A DNA stretch of 41,740 nucleotides from an uncultured Fastidiosipila sp. (GTDB lineage: Bacteria; Bacillota; Clostridia; Saccharofermentanales; Fastidiosipilaceae): the NCBI GenBank assembly GCA_947253875.1, contig CAMYAM010000012.1:1-41740 (forward strand), read 5' to 3'. Below, one piece after another: positions 17,655 through 25,652 of the stretch. Each line of letters opens with the position of its first letter. Positions within the stretch are counted from its first letter, which is position 1. Position numbers and translations under genes: made by a program. Below the pieces are notes generated by a model. It was not told where the DNA came from. It did no database searches and worked only from the letters and a program-made list of their open reading frames with translations.

Positions 17655-18566
17655 TTAAGCCTCCGCTTTCGAAGAAGATCCTAGCCCAGAGCTACGATCA
17701 GAACCACTATGCTTATTCTCCATCTCAGCAACAAATATCTCTTCCATTGAAACTGATAACGGGTTGAGCAAGATTGGGTTTGTGCCTTTCAGTTGTTCTT
17801 CAACTTCTTCACCATGATAAATTACAGTAACTACTTTGTTATTTTGCTCGAAATATAGAAGTGGAATATTATCGAAAGTACCAGCTACTGGAGCCTCTTT
17901 ATAACCTAACTGTACTTTGTGATAGTTATTATTTAATTCCTCTAATGTCTGGTCAAAGACGATTTGATTATTCTCAAGCAGAGCCATAGAGTCACAAATA
18001 TCTTCTAACTCACGAATATTATGTGAACTAATAATTACTAACACACCTTCATCCTCCACCAGATGAATAAGCTCACGTTTAAGTGTAAGTCTCATTTTTG
18101 GATCCAAGCCATCAAAAGATTCATCCATTAATAGTAATTTTGGGCATGTACTCAAACCCAAGATTATTGCACTCTGTCTCTTCAAACCTTTGGATAATTC
18201 ATTAATTGGTTTAAGCTCATCAAAACTAAATTTCTTAAGCAACTCTTGATACTTCTCTTCATCAAAATTCTTATAGAAACTCTTATAAAAATCTTTCATA
18301 TCTCTGGTACTAAAGCGATTAAAATAAAAAGGTTCATCACTAACAAAGAATAGCTCACTTCTGTCTACTTTAGTAGAAACACCATTGAAAAGTATTTCGC
18401 CTTCATTGTAGTTATAAACATTACTGATGCAGCGTAGTAGAGTAGATTTACCAGCACCATTACTACCAATTAATCCAACTATATTTCCTGAAGGTAATTC
18501 CCAACTCAGATCAATCAAGACCTTGAAACCATTAAAATCCTTATTTAAACTATTTATCTTAAGCAT
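17655..18566 (-). CDS. ABC transporter ATP-binding protein (YtrB/BcrA-like)
   Basis: 303-residue cytosolic ATPase that drives the two adjacent permeases. Walker A is GSNGAGKST (about residues 34-42), the signature is the atypical LSKGLKRQ (usually LSGGxxxR), Walker B is LLLMDESFDGLD, and the switch histidine is in SSHNIRELE. The C-terminal 90 residues form a variable regulatory tail ending in a Ser/Gly-rich stretch. Its ATG overlaps the end of the GntR gene by eight bases, and GGAGGTG stands just upstream. Confidence 0.93.
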   Translation of the reverse strand: MLKINSLNKDFNGFKVLIDLSWELPSGNIVGLIGSNGAGKSTLLRCISNVYNYNEGEILFNGVSTKVDRSELFFVSDEPFYFNRFSTRDMKDFYKSFYKNFDEEKYQELLKKFSFDELKPINELSKGLKRQSAIILGLSTCPKLLLMDESFDGLDPKMRLTLKRELIHLVEDEGVLVIISSHNIRELEDICDSMALLENNQIVFDQTLEELNNNYHKVQLGYKEAPVAGTFDNIPLLYFEQNNKVVTVIYHGEEVEEQLKGTNPILLNPLSVSMEEIFVAEMENKHSGSDRSSGLGSSSKAEA

Positions 18567-18921
18567 GCTTTAACACCTCCATTGAAATATTTTCTAATTT
18601 TTCTTTTGTTAGACCTAGGCTTAGATATTTATTAAAAATATTATCTATTTCTTTACGAGCATCGGACTCAACCTCTGTAGCCAAATCAACTTTTGCTACA
18701 AAAGCTCCACTCTTTGGAACTGTAACAATAATGCCTTTGTACTCTAATTCTGTATAGGCTCTAGCCACAGTATTAGCATTTACTCCAAGATCCTGAGCTA
18801 GGCTTCGTATTGATGGCAATTTCTCGCCTTCTTCCCAGACACCAGTCCCCACTAATAACACCACTTTATCTATGATCTGTTGGTAAATGGGGCGTTTATC
18901 TCTTCCATCTATATTTAACAA
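18559..18921 (-). CDS. YtrA-type GntR transcriptional regulator
   Basis: 120 residues. A winged helix-turn-helix occupies residues about 8-78 (PIYQQIIDKV ... LPSIRSLAQDLGVNANTVARAYTELEYKGI). A short two-helix tail follows, the arrangement of the YtrA subfamily that heads ABC-transporter operons. The start is TTG at 18921, supported by a strong GGGAGGTG site. A nearly symmetric 23-bp element overlaps the operon's -10 (19030-19052), so autorepression relieved by envelope stress is the likely circuit, by analogy with ytrA. Confidence 0.92.
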   Translation of the reverse strand: MLNIDGRDKRPIYQQIIDKVVLLVGTGVWEEGEKLPSIRSLAQDLGVNANTVARAYTELEYKGIIVTVPKSGAFVAKVDLATEVESDARKEIDNIFNKYLSLGLTKEKLENISMEVLKHA

Positions 18922-19029
18922 TTAAAACACCTCCCGATTAAAAACTTCTTCAAAAATCTCTACAAAAAATCACTAAATTAAAAAATCACTGAATTAATCA
19001 TTTTCTTAAACTTAACTCACCTGTACCAT

Positions 19030-19066
19030 CTGTACTAATTGTACTATTACAGTTTTTATTTTACAA
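19030..19066 (-). promoter_or_regulatory. Promoter and operator of the GntR/ABC operon
   Basis: On the minus strand -35 TTGTAA (19066-19061) and -10 TACAAT (19043-19038) are spaced by 17 bases. A 23-bp imperfect inverted repeat with ends CTGTA/TACAG (19030-19052; 8 of 11 pairs match) covers the -10. A further CTGTAC half-site lies at 19021-19026. Such GTAC-containing elements are what YtrA-family repressors bind. Confidence 0.65.
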
Positions 19067-19123
19067 GCAGTTTAAAATTTATGTTAAACTCTTAGTATTA
19101 TTTTTTTGTGAGGCAAGATAAAT

Positions 19124-19840
19124 ATGCGTTTTAGATATAAACCATGGGCATTGCCAGAAATTGAAGCCAGCCCATATGTATGTACCAATCCAGAAGAATA
19201 CAAGAATAATTGGTCTAATTTTTTCGACAATCCTGAACTACCTCTGAGTTTAGAATTAGGATGCGGCAAAGGTAAATTCTTGAAAGAACTATCTGAAAGC
19301 AGGTCAGATTATAATTATCTTGGCATAGATATAGAAGTTCTTGCAGTGGCTAAAGCTAACCGCCTAATTGCACCTCTAGAACCTAAAAATGCCAGACTTT
19401 TGAACTATGATATTTCTAAAATATATGATTATTTTGCAGCGAGTGAAGCCAGCGAAATTTTCATAAACTTCCCTAACCCTTGGCCAAAAACTCGTCATAA
19501 CAAACGTCGTCTTACTCACCCTAGACAGTTAATACAATACAGAAAAATATTGAAAGACTATGGTGAAATTTGGTTTAAGACTGATGATCAAGAGCTTTAC
19601 GAAAAGAGTTTAGAATACTTTGAACTGATGAATTTCAAGATTCTTAATTCAACTGAGAATCTAGTAACTGATTCCACTCAAGACCCTCGCTCTATTCTGA
19701 CTGAATACGAAGAACGTTGGAGAAATGATGGTATTAATATCAAAGCTATTTATGTGCAAAAACTTCCTGGAAGCGAGGAAGAACTCGCTGAAATTGCTAG
19801 AAACTACAAAGATGAAAGAGATCCAAAGTTTCGTAATTAA
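19124..19840 (+). CDS. trmB: tRNA (guanine-N7-)-methyltransferase TrmB
   Basis: SAM-dependent methylation of G46 in the variable loop of tRNAs. 238 residues against a usual 210-240. The SAM-binding motif ELGCGKGKFL is at residues 44-53, GIDIE follows at 67-71, and the family hallmark FPNPWPKTRHNKRRL begins at residue 116 (most members have FPDPWPK). GAGG stands ten bases before the ATG. It is transcribed away from the GntR/ABC operon and closed by its own terminator. Confidence 0.95.
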   Translation: MRFRYKPWALPEIEASPYVCTNPEEYKNNWSNFFDNPELPLSLELGCGKGKFLKELSESRSDYNYLGIDIEVLAVAKANRLIAPLEPKNARLLNYDISKIYDYFAASEASEIFINFPNPWPKTRHNKRRLTHPRQLIQYRKILKDYGEIWFKTDDQELYEKSLEYFELMNFKILNSTENLVTDSTQDPRSILTEYEERWRNDGINIKAIYVQKLPGSEEELAEIARNYKDERDPKFRN

Positions 19841-19889
19841 ATAGATTTTATTAAGTACTTTTCAATAAGATTTTATTAGTTAAAAGCAG

Positions 19890-19950
19890 AAACCCTTTAG
19901 GCGCGAAGTGAAAATTTAATTTCAGCAAACCTAAAGGGTTTTTATATTTT
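19890..19950 (+). terminator. Terminator of trmB, possibly bidirectional
   Basis: A 12-bp perfect stem, AAACCCTTTAGG (19890-19901) with CCTAAAGGGTTT (19930-19941), is followed by TTATATTTTATTTT. The 28-base loop contains a smaller stem (TGAAA/TTTCA). On the minus strand the same stem ends the metallo-hydrolase transcript but with a weaker T-run (TTTCTGCTTTT). Confidence 0.8.
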
Positions 19951-19983
19951 ATTTTCGGAGTTGTTCAGGATAATTTCAAAAAT

Positions 19984-21618
19984 CTATCTACCACTTAACA
20001 TGTTGAAGTCCATCAAATTATCTTCTAGCTCATTTAATTTACGTAACATAGCTTGACGTTTTTCTCTATCCATATCATTGCTATCAATCTCTCTATCTTC
20101 AATTTCAGCAAGCATAAGCTTAATTTTGTCAATCTGTCTATCGAGAAGTGCTCTTTCTCTCAACTCATTAACCTCGCTAACTTCATGCATGTCAATCTCA
20201 TCCAAGTCATTAAAGTTTAAATCGACATAAGAGTGTAAGCCTGGCGTCTCAACTTTAATATCCCGTTCTGTTTGGATCAAATCTCTGAGCGGATACATCT
20301 CGTCTTCTTCACCATGAACAAGGAAGATTCTATTAGGCTTACGTTCATAACGCTTCAACCACTCCATAATAAATGCTTGGTCTGCATGGGCACTAAATCC
20401 TGGCATATTATAAATTTGAGCATTATTCGCAATCCACTCTCCAGCTAATTTAATTTTATCTATACCATCTAATATAAGTCGACCTGCAGTACCTCGTGCC
20501 TGATAACCAACAAATATGACAGCATTTTTCTCATCCCAGAGATGATGCTTCAAATGATGAACTACTCTACCACCAGTAGCCATACCGCTTGCAGAGATAA
20601 TTACTTTTGGTGAGCTGTCAGCATTTAGGGCTTTAGATTCTTCAACAGTACTTGTGTAATACAAGTTTGGGAATGTAAAGATATTATCTCCACTTCGGAT
20701 CAACTCCTGAGCCTCTTCGTGCAAAATGCTTGTATTCTCTGTGAAAACTTTTGTCGCACGCACTGCAAGAGGACTGTCTACAAAAAATTTAATTGGATTA
20801 GTCTGACCACCGTGAGTAAGTTCATAGTGCTTATTTAATTCATAAATAATCTCTTGCGTTCTTCCAACAGCAAAACTAGGAATAATTACAGTACCACCGT
20901 CTGAAATAACTTTCTCTATTGTACTCATTAAATTCTCAAGAGAGTCACCGTAATTTGAATGCAATGTATTCCCATAAGTTGATTCCATAATTATATAATC
21001 AGCTGAATCTATATATTCTGGATCATTGATTAAGGAGTGACCTTTTACACCCAAATCTCCAGTAAAAACTAATTTAGCAGTCTTATCACCTTCCGTTATC
21101 CAAATTTCAATAATAGCAGAACCTAATATGTGACCAGCATCTCTAAATCTGACTTTTATATTTTCACTTACTTGAAATATTTCATCATATCTGTATGTTT
21201 CAAAAAGACCCATAGTCTTGTCAACATCCGCTTGCTCGTACAACGGTTCAATCAAAGTCTGTCCTTTACGTTCACGTTTGCGATTTTCCCATTCAGCATC
21301 TGACTCTTGAATATGAGCTGAATCAGATAACATTATTTCTGCTAAATCTTTTGTTGCTGGAGTCGTATAAATTTTACCGTTGAAGCCTGCTTTTACTAAC
21401 TTAGGCAACCTACCACTGTGGTCGATATGAGCATGTGACAAAATAACAAAATCAATATCACTGGCGGCAAAAGGTAGTTCATCAAAATTCAACTTTTCTT
21501 CTTGCTTAGAACCTTGGAACATTCCCATATCCAACAGGAACTTTTCTCCATTTTTAGTTTCAATTAAGTGATTAGAACCAGTTACAAATCTTGCTGCTCC
21601 ATTAAAATTTATTCTCAT
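19984..21618 (-). CDS. Beta-CASP metallo-beta-lactamase (RNA-processing type)
   Basis: 544 residues of the CPSF73/TTHA0252-like group, which are zinc-dependent ribonucleases. The metal-binding motif HAHIDHSGR has His62, His64, Asp66, His67. Further motifs are the GDLG aspartate, FVDSPLAVRAT (beta-CASP), SASGMATGGRVVHHLKHHL, GYQARGTAGR, and the terminal GFSAHADQ of the RMMBL domain. The last roughly 70 residues are a charged coiled-coil-like tail, longer than in minimal members (about 460). GAGGAG lies inside the end of the upstream response-regulator gene, five bases away, so the two are translationally coupled. RNase activity is inferred from the family. Confidence 0.9.
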   Translation of the reverse strand: MRINFNGAARFVTGSNHLIETKNGEKFLLDMGMFQGSKQEEKLNFDELPFAASDIDFVILSHAHIDHSGRLPKLVKAGFNGKIYTTPATKDLAEIMLSDSAHIQESDAEWENRKRERKGQTLIEPLYEQADVDKTMGLFETYRYDEIFQVSENIKVRFRDAGHILGSAIIEIWITEGDKTAKLVFTGDLGVKGHSLINDPEYIDSADYIIMESTYGNTLHSNYGDSLENLMSTIEKVISDGGTVIIPSFAVGRTQEIIYELNKHYELTHGGQTNPIKFFVDSPLAVRATKVFTENTSILHEEAQELIRSGDNIFTFPNLYYTSTVEESKALNADSSPKVIISASGMATGGRVVHHLKHHLWDEKNAVIFVGYQARGTAGRLILDGIDKIKLAGEWIANNAQIYNMPGFSAHADQAFIMEWLKRYERKPNRIFLVHGEEDEMYPLRDLIQTERDIKVETPGLHSYVDLNFNDLDEIDMHEVSEVNELRERALLDRQIDKIKLMLAEIEDREIDSNDMDREKRQAMLRKLNELEDNLMDFNMLSGR

Positions 21619-21623
21619 CTAGA

Positions 21624-23099
21624 CTACTCCTCACTTTCTGCACCTATTTCATTAGATCGCTTTCTAAACTCACTCGGTGTACTATCCATATTCTTTTTAA
21701 AAATTCTCCTGAAATATGCAGGATCTTGATATCCAACCAAATAAGAAATCTCATTAACAGATAAGTCAGTATTATTCAACAAAGAGCTAGCCTCTTCCAT
21801 TCTTATGAAGGTCAAATATTCAGTAAAATTCATACCCGTAAGTTCTCGTAATTTCTCAGATGCATACGAGTCACTATACCCAACAGCACTACTTGCGGAA
21901 ACAAGATCAACAGGCTCTCTAAAGTGCTCTTTAATATATTCTAATAGGCTCTCTCCAGCGCTAGCTTGATTATTACCAACTGCAGTTTGAACAATATTGG
22001 CACAATTATCTTTAATAGAACTTCTTACTATACGAAGTAAATTATGTAGATTTAGATACTTCCCGCAGAAATTCTCGTAAACATCTAATCCTAGGACCCA
22101 AGAGAAGCTTTGCTCATCATATAAATCTTTTTGTCTTATCAAGAACAATGAATACAAGTTAAGAGCTTCTTTAATTGTCAAAGAATTACTATCCATATTT
22201 TCAAAATCTTTGAAAGTTGCATCTATAATACTCTCGGCATTATTCAAAGAAATTGCATTGTTCATTAATGACAGCAGTGCATAGTATATATCCCCAATTT
22301 TTCGGTAAAACCAAGACAAATTATCCGGATGCGCATCTCTGTAAGTTATCTTCGGTCCTTGCTTAGTAGGACTCATGAAGTACTGCCATGATAATTTATA
22401 GGCATTCATCAACTTAAGTTTGTAGTTATCATTACGTTTATTTATCTCTTGAATTCCTATACCTTTAAGCGATTCGGAATATTTATAAGATTGGTCAAAA
22501 ATCCAAGCATGATCAACAAGATATACCCAAGTACAATTGGTTAACTGCCCATACAAACTAGGCTTAAGGTCTATTTCTGCTTCAATCTCTGCCCCATTAC
22601 TAACAAGAATAATAGGATTCTCGTAATTTTTTAGTTCATTACGCAATTTTTTGAGATCGTTATTTCTTATCCAATCTATAAAATTATTATTTTTTAAGAC
22701 TGCTTCTTTTTCATTCTTAATTTTAAGTCTGACATCATTAAGAGCTCTAACAAATCTCTCCTTATTGAGAGGTTTCATAATTAGCGCTTGTATACCTAGC
22801 TCTATGCCTTTCTTCGCATACATAAAATCTGGATGTCCTGAGATCAAAATACTTTTGGTTTTGTTTGAAAGTTCTTTGACTTTTTCTATCAACTCTAGTC
22901 CATTCAGCTCCCCTGCATGTGCATCGGTAATTAATAAATCTAATTTATGTCCCTCTTCTAAAATCTCAATCACTTCCTGAGCATCTCTTGAGAACGCCAA
23001 AAGATTGAAGCCACAAGCATTCCAATCTATACCGTTAAGTGAAGACTTCAGACCTGATCTATCATCACCACAAACTATTATATTAAGTAAATTTTCCAT
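21624..23099 (-). CDS. YesN-type response regulator with AraC DNA-binding domain
   Basis: 491 residues. The N-terminal receiver (about 1-120) has the acidic pair at Asp12-Asp13, the phospho-acceptor Asp59 in LLITDAHAGELNGLELI, Ser/Thr in ILISGH and Lys in IMKPLN. A central unassigned region spans about 125-385. The C-terminal AraC tandem helix-turn-helix (about 390-485) has EHFREPVDLVSASSAVGYS and VNEISYLVGYQDPAYFRRIFKK. Such regulators usually pair with a LytS/YesM-type histidine kinase, and none is in the window. AGAGG precedes the ATG by four bases. Confidence 0.88.
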   Translation of the reverse strand: MENLLNIIVCGDDRSGLKSSLNGIDWNACGFNLLAFSRDAQEVIEILEEGHKLDLLITDAHAGELNGLELIEKVKELSNKTKSILISGHPDFMYAKKGIELGIQALIMKPLNKERFVRALNDVRLKIKNEKEAVLKNNNFIDWIRNNDLKKLRNELKNYENPIILVSNGAEIEAEIDLKPSLYGQLTNCTWVYLVDHAWIFDQSYKYSESLKGIGIQEINKRNDNYKLKLMNAYKLSWQYFMSPTKQGPKITYRDAHPDNLSWFYRKIGDIYYALLSLMNNAISLNNAESIIDATFKDFENMDSNSLTIKEALNLYSLFLIRQKDLYDEQSFSWVLGLDVYENFCGKYLNLHNLLRIVRSSIKDNCANIVQTAVGNNQASAGESLLEYIKEHFREPVDLVSASSAVGYSDSYASEKLRELTGMNFTEYLTFIRMEEASSLLNNTDLSVNEISYLVGYQDPAYFRRIFKKNMDSTPSEFRKRSNEIGAESEE

Positions 23100-23588
23100 A
23101 AAACCTCTATTTCTCTAATTGAAACTATTGACATAATTTAAATAATTAATCTAACTCTCATTAAGCCTTAACTTATGCCAATTTAATTTCTGAATACCCC
23201 TCACTAACTCTCTCTGCACTATAGGATAGTTTGCATTCACATTTAAGCATACCAGCAAATATCCAATACAGAATTGCAATACAATTAATATTATACAGTA
23301 TAACGATGTCCGATTTAGATAAAACGGAATTTGATAATCCTAAAACCAAAGGCAATTTTGAAGCTGATGAGCCAATATTTGGTGGTCAACTTGAGATCTA
23401 AAGCATATCAAACTTAGCACACATCGGTAGTTTTAAGATGTTACCTCTTCTATATTTGAAAGATTTGTGTCATAATATGGTTAAGAAACAGTTTCCAAAA
23501 GCACGGCAAAGGTGATTTTATGAAATTGATCAACTATTGATTTTTATTACACAAAAGTTGTTTTTTGAAGATATCCGGGGGGGCAATT
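23100..23588. other. Intergenic debris and leader of the small-protein island
   Basis: No credible full gene. A 31-codon plus-strand frame (23306-23401, SDLDKTEFDNPK...) and an overlapping minus-strand frame containing LSKSDIVIL are present. The latter shares nine residues and about 20 of 23 bases with the C-terminal region of the Fic gene at about 25,766-25,790, so it may be a relic. An extended -10-like TGTCATAAT occurs at about 23468-23476. A degenerate repeat with 25,246-25,340 follows. Confidence 0.5.
23471..23570. repeat. Duplicated leader, copy 1
   Basis: This stretch aligns with 25246-25340 with few gaps: GGTTA(A/G)GAAA, then CCA(A/T)AAG, then ATTTTATG and TGATCA(A)CTATTGATTTT are shared. 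Each copy lies upstream of a small membrane-protein gene. Each contains a very short frame directly after ATTTTATG (six codons here). Confidence 0.6.
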
Positions 23589-23783
23589 ATGAAAAAAAGT
23601 GATTTATTTTTCGGTATAACTTTTATACTTTTATCAATATCATGTGCGACAGTTTTCTTTACACAAGTCAAACCAAATATGTACTTATTGATGCTATCTA
23701 CAGTGTTACTAATCTCTGGACTAATTCTTCTAATAAAGTTTTTATGGAGAATATGGAGAAAAAATGAGAAAAATTATTTTTAA
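23589..23783 (+). CDS. Small two-helix membrane protein, unknown
   Basis: 64 residues. Two hydrophobic helices (about 7-27 and 33-55) are joined by a short TQVKPNM loop, with a basic C-terminal tail (WRIWRKNEK). I choose the ATG at 23589; an in-frame TTG at 23565 would add eight residues. A G-rich stretch (GGGGGGG) rather than a clean AGGAGG precedes it. It overlaps the next frame by 20 bases. No family recognised. The composition is more AT-rich than the flanking housekeeping genes. Confidence 0.55.
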   Translation: MKKSDLFFGITFILLSISCATVFFTQVKPNMYLLMLSTVLLISGLILLIKFLWRIWRKNEKNYF

Positions 23784-23937
23784 AATATCTATCCATTATC
23801 ACCCTAGTAGCAATATTGTTTTAAGTAACCTAAACATTTTGAAAGCAAGTGAACTTAATAGTGAGTACCCATATTCAGACGAAACCTCAACATTAACAAT
23901 AGAGTTGATTGAAAATAGTTATTTAGATATGTTTTAG
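23764..23937 (+). pseudogene. Frameshifted small exported protein, probable remnant
   Basis: A 57-codon frame starts MRKIIFK and ends SELNSEYPYSDETSTLTIEL. The hydrophobic part expected of a signal peptide (YLSIITLVAILF) is in the adjacent frame at about 23785-23821. This suggests that indels disrupted an exported peptide of about 60 residues. No ribosome site is evident before the ATG. It could also be a translationally coupled but unrelated peptide. Confidence 0.35.
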
Positions 23938-23948
23938 GAGTTTTGCAT

Positions 23949-24566
23949 ATGATTTTGAAAGAAAATAAATATAACGAAACTGACAATAACTTGACAAAGA
24001 AAGTAATCATTTCTCTATCAATGATAATATTGATTTTTTTGATATTATTTGTCCCCTATACAAGTAGTATCCAGAAAACTATTCCTTCTGTACATAAAAA
24101 TGCAGAAGGAATATATCAAAAAAGTTACATATACATTTCTGGCGAAGTAAAAAGCACAGTTTTTAGAAATTTATATAGTTCCATTTTTAAGAAAAATTAT
24201 GATAATGATCCCTATTGGTATTTCAAAGGAATAATCGCTCCGGCAGAACTTATAGATAACGAATCTGAAACGATAGACTACGCAACTGATCTTCAACTTA
24301 ATTCAAATGGGGAGCTATATTACCTACATATAATAGATTTTAAAGGTGGAGGTCTAAAGACAAATCACTCATTAGACATCATCTCAGATGATAATATGTC
24401 AAAAATAATAATATTTGAGAACCTTAAGCCAGTTACAAATATAGATAGAGATGTGCATAAAATTCCTTTTTGGTTAGGGCCTGAATTTAGTGAAGAAAGA
24501 GCATACGAGATTTTCAAAAAACAATACATCTCAAGTTACCAAAACTTAATTAAACGAACTGAGTAA
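23949..24566 (+). CDS. Single-span membrane-anchored protein, unknown
   Basis: 205 residues: a short charged cytosolic N-terminus, one hydrophobic helix (about residues 20-40, KVIISLSMIILIFLILFVPY), and an extracytoplasmic domain of about 165 residues rich in Asp/Asn/Ile/Tyr. The ATG at 23949 has AGGAG eight bases upstream; a TTG two codons earlier is too close to that site. Eighteen bases separate it from the next gene, so the two are likely co-transcribed. I recognise no family. The AT-rich codon use and unknown neighbours suggest acquired DNA. Confidence 0.7.
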   Translation: MILKENKYNETDNNLTKKVIISLSMIILIFLILFVPYTSSIQKTIPSVHKNAEGIYQKSYIYISGEVKSTVFRNLYSSIFKKNYDNDPYWYFKGIIAPAELIDNESETIDYATDLQLNSNGELYYLHIIDFKGGGLKTNHSLDIISDDNMSKIIIFENLKPVTNIDRDVHKIPFWLGPEFSEERAYEIFKKQYISSYQNLIKRTE

Positions 24567-24584
24567 GAAAAAAAGAGGTAATAT

Positions 24585-25133
24585 ATGGTTTCTTGTAAAA
24601 AATTTGACGGAAAAAAATTCTTAAAAATAATTTTGATAATACTCTTAATAATCATAATCTCAGTAACTATATTTTGGTGGTGTTACACTCCTTCTGTTAG
24701 CTCTTTTTTGTCAAACAAACCTATAGAAGCCACTATATATCTTGACGTTTATAAATCTACTGAGCAGTTAAAGAAAGAAAAAGCAGACTTTATGGATCCA
24801 GGAGCAGCATTTGAACATTATAAATTAGCTATAAATAAAAGAGAAGAATTAGATAAACTAATCGAATATTTTGATGATATCAATTTAAGAATTGATATAT
24901 TCACAACCCTTAATAATTTTTTAGGAACAAAAGGTAAAAATATGGGAGAGGGATTTGAATATCTAATCTTTACATCGCTTGTATACCCTAACAACAAAAG
25001 TGATTTATTATTTTTGTCAAGATTAGAGTTCAATGGTCCTGGTAAAATAAAATACAAAATAATCAATAACGATAAGATTGATAAACTAGTAGACTACATA
25101 AAGGCTAATGGGCAACTTATAAAAAATGAGTAA
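24585..25133 (+). CDS. Single-span membrane-anchored protein, unknown
   Basis: 182 residues: a basic N-terminus (KKFDGKKFLK), a strongly hydrophobic helix (about 13-33), then an extracytoplasmic domain of about 145 residues with alternating helix and strand character and no motif I recognise. GAGG with a six-base spacer precedes the ATG. The overall layout (N-terminal anchor and small outer domain) matches the preceding gene though the sequences are not obviously related. An antagonist-immunity or envelope role is possible but unsupported. Confidence 0.7.
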   Translation: MVSCKKFDGKKFLKIILIILLIIIISVTIFWWCYTPSVSSFLSNKPIEATIYLDVYKSTEQLKKEKADFMDPGAAFEHYKLAINKREELDKLIEYFDDINLRIDIFTTLNNFLGTKGKNMGEGFEYLIFTSLVYPNNKSDLLFLSRLEFNGPGKIKYKIINNDKIDKLVDYIKANGQLIKNE

Positions 25134-25445
25134 CTTAAAATAGCTTTAACTGAAGAAGAATTTCGAGGGTAGTTTTAACCCATATAATCCAGTATACACC
25201 AAACAAAAGCAGATTTATAGACTTCCGCTTGTAGATTTATTTTATTAAAATAAGGTTAGGAAATAATTACCATAAGAAGCAATTTTATGAGAGTGATCAC
25301 TATTGATTTTATAAATAATTAGCGAAAGTTTAGAAAAGGATAAAAATGAAGAAAAAACTTTATAGCATATAATTAATCCCTCGTACTAATAGTGCTGAAA
25401 GTAGTAAATTTTTAGAAAATCTCATTAACCTACAGGAGGAGCTAT
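25134..25445. other. Intergenic debris with duplicated leader, copy 2
   Basis: The duplicated leader (25246-25340) is followed by a broken frame: MKKKLYSI then stop at 25346-25372. The neighbouring frame continues with a coherent hydrophilic stretch (LIPRTNSAESSKFLENLINL...). This looks like a decayed small gene whose end holds the ribosome site of the 52-residue peptide gene downstream. Confidence 0.4.
25246..25340. repeat. Duplicated leader, copy 2
   Basis: Degenerate copy of 23471-23570. It keeps GGTTAGGAAA, ATTTTATG and TGATCACTATTGATTTT and carries a short frame of eleven codons after the ATG. Its position upstream of a second small membrane gene suggests an ancestral cassette duplication. 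Confidence 0.6.
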
Positions 25446-25604
25446 ATGAAAAAATTATACAAAGGTCATTACAAGAATAGAGCAGGCTACCTTTATTTAT
25501 CAATATATTTTTTAATATTATCTGTTCTTAATTTTGGTAACGGTAGATATATATTTTTCAGTACAACAATAATATTTTTATTGATGTATATGTCGAAAGA
25601 TTAG
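25446..25604 (+). CDS. 52-residue membrane peptide, unknown
   Basis: The peptide has a basic N-terminus (MKKLYKGHYKNRAGY) and two short hydrophobic segments (about 16-29 and 35-49) around a NFGNGR turn. A strong AGGAGGAG ribosome site sits five bases before the ATG, the best in this island. No family recognised. It ends 49 bases before the 3' end of the convergent Fic gene. Confidence 0.55.
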   Translation: MKKLYKGHYKNRAGYLYLSIYFLILSVLNFGNGRYIFFSTTIIFLLMYMSKD

Positions 25605-25652
25605 TCATATTAGAGAACGTTTATAATTTAAGATTTGTAGATGCTATTGCTC

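Noticed and set aside
22651..22980. 109-residue plus-strand frame opposite the response regulator
   Set aside because: It is antisense to a well-supported gene, lacks a ribosome site and shows only the low-complexity hydrophobic pattern of a shadow frame.
23173..23355. A 60-residue minus-strand frame as a real gene
   Set aside because: It starts at a TTG without a ribosome site, has no coherent domain and overlaps another weak frame; treated as debris.
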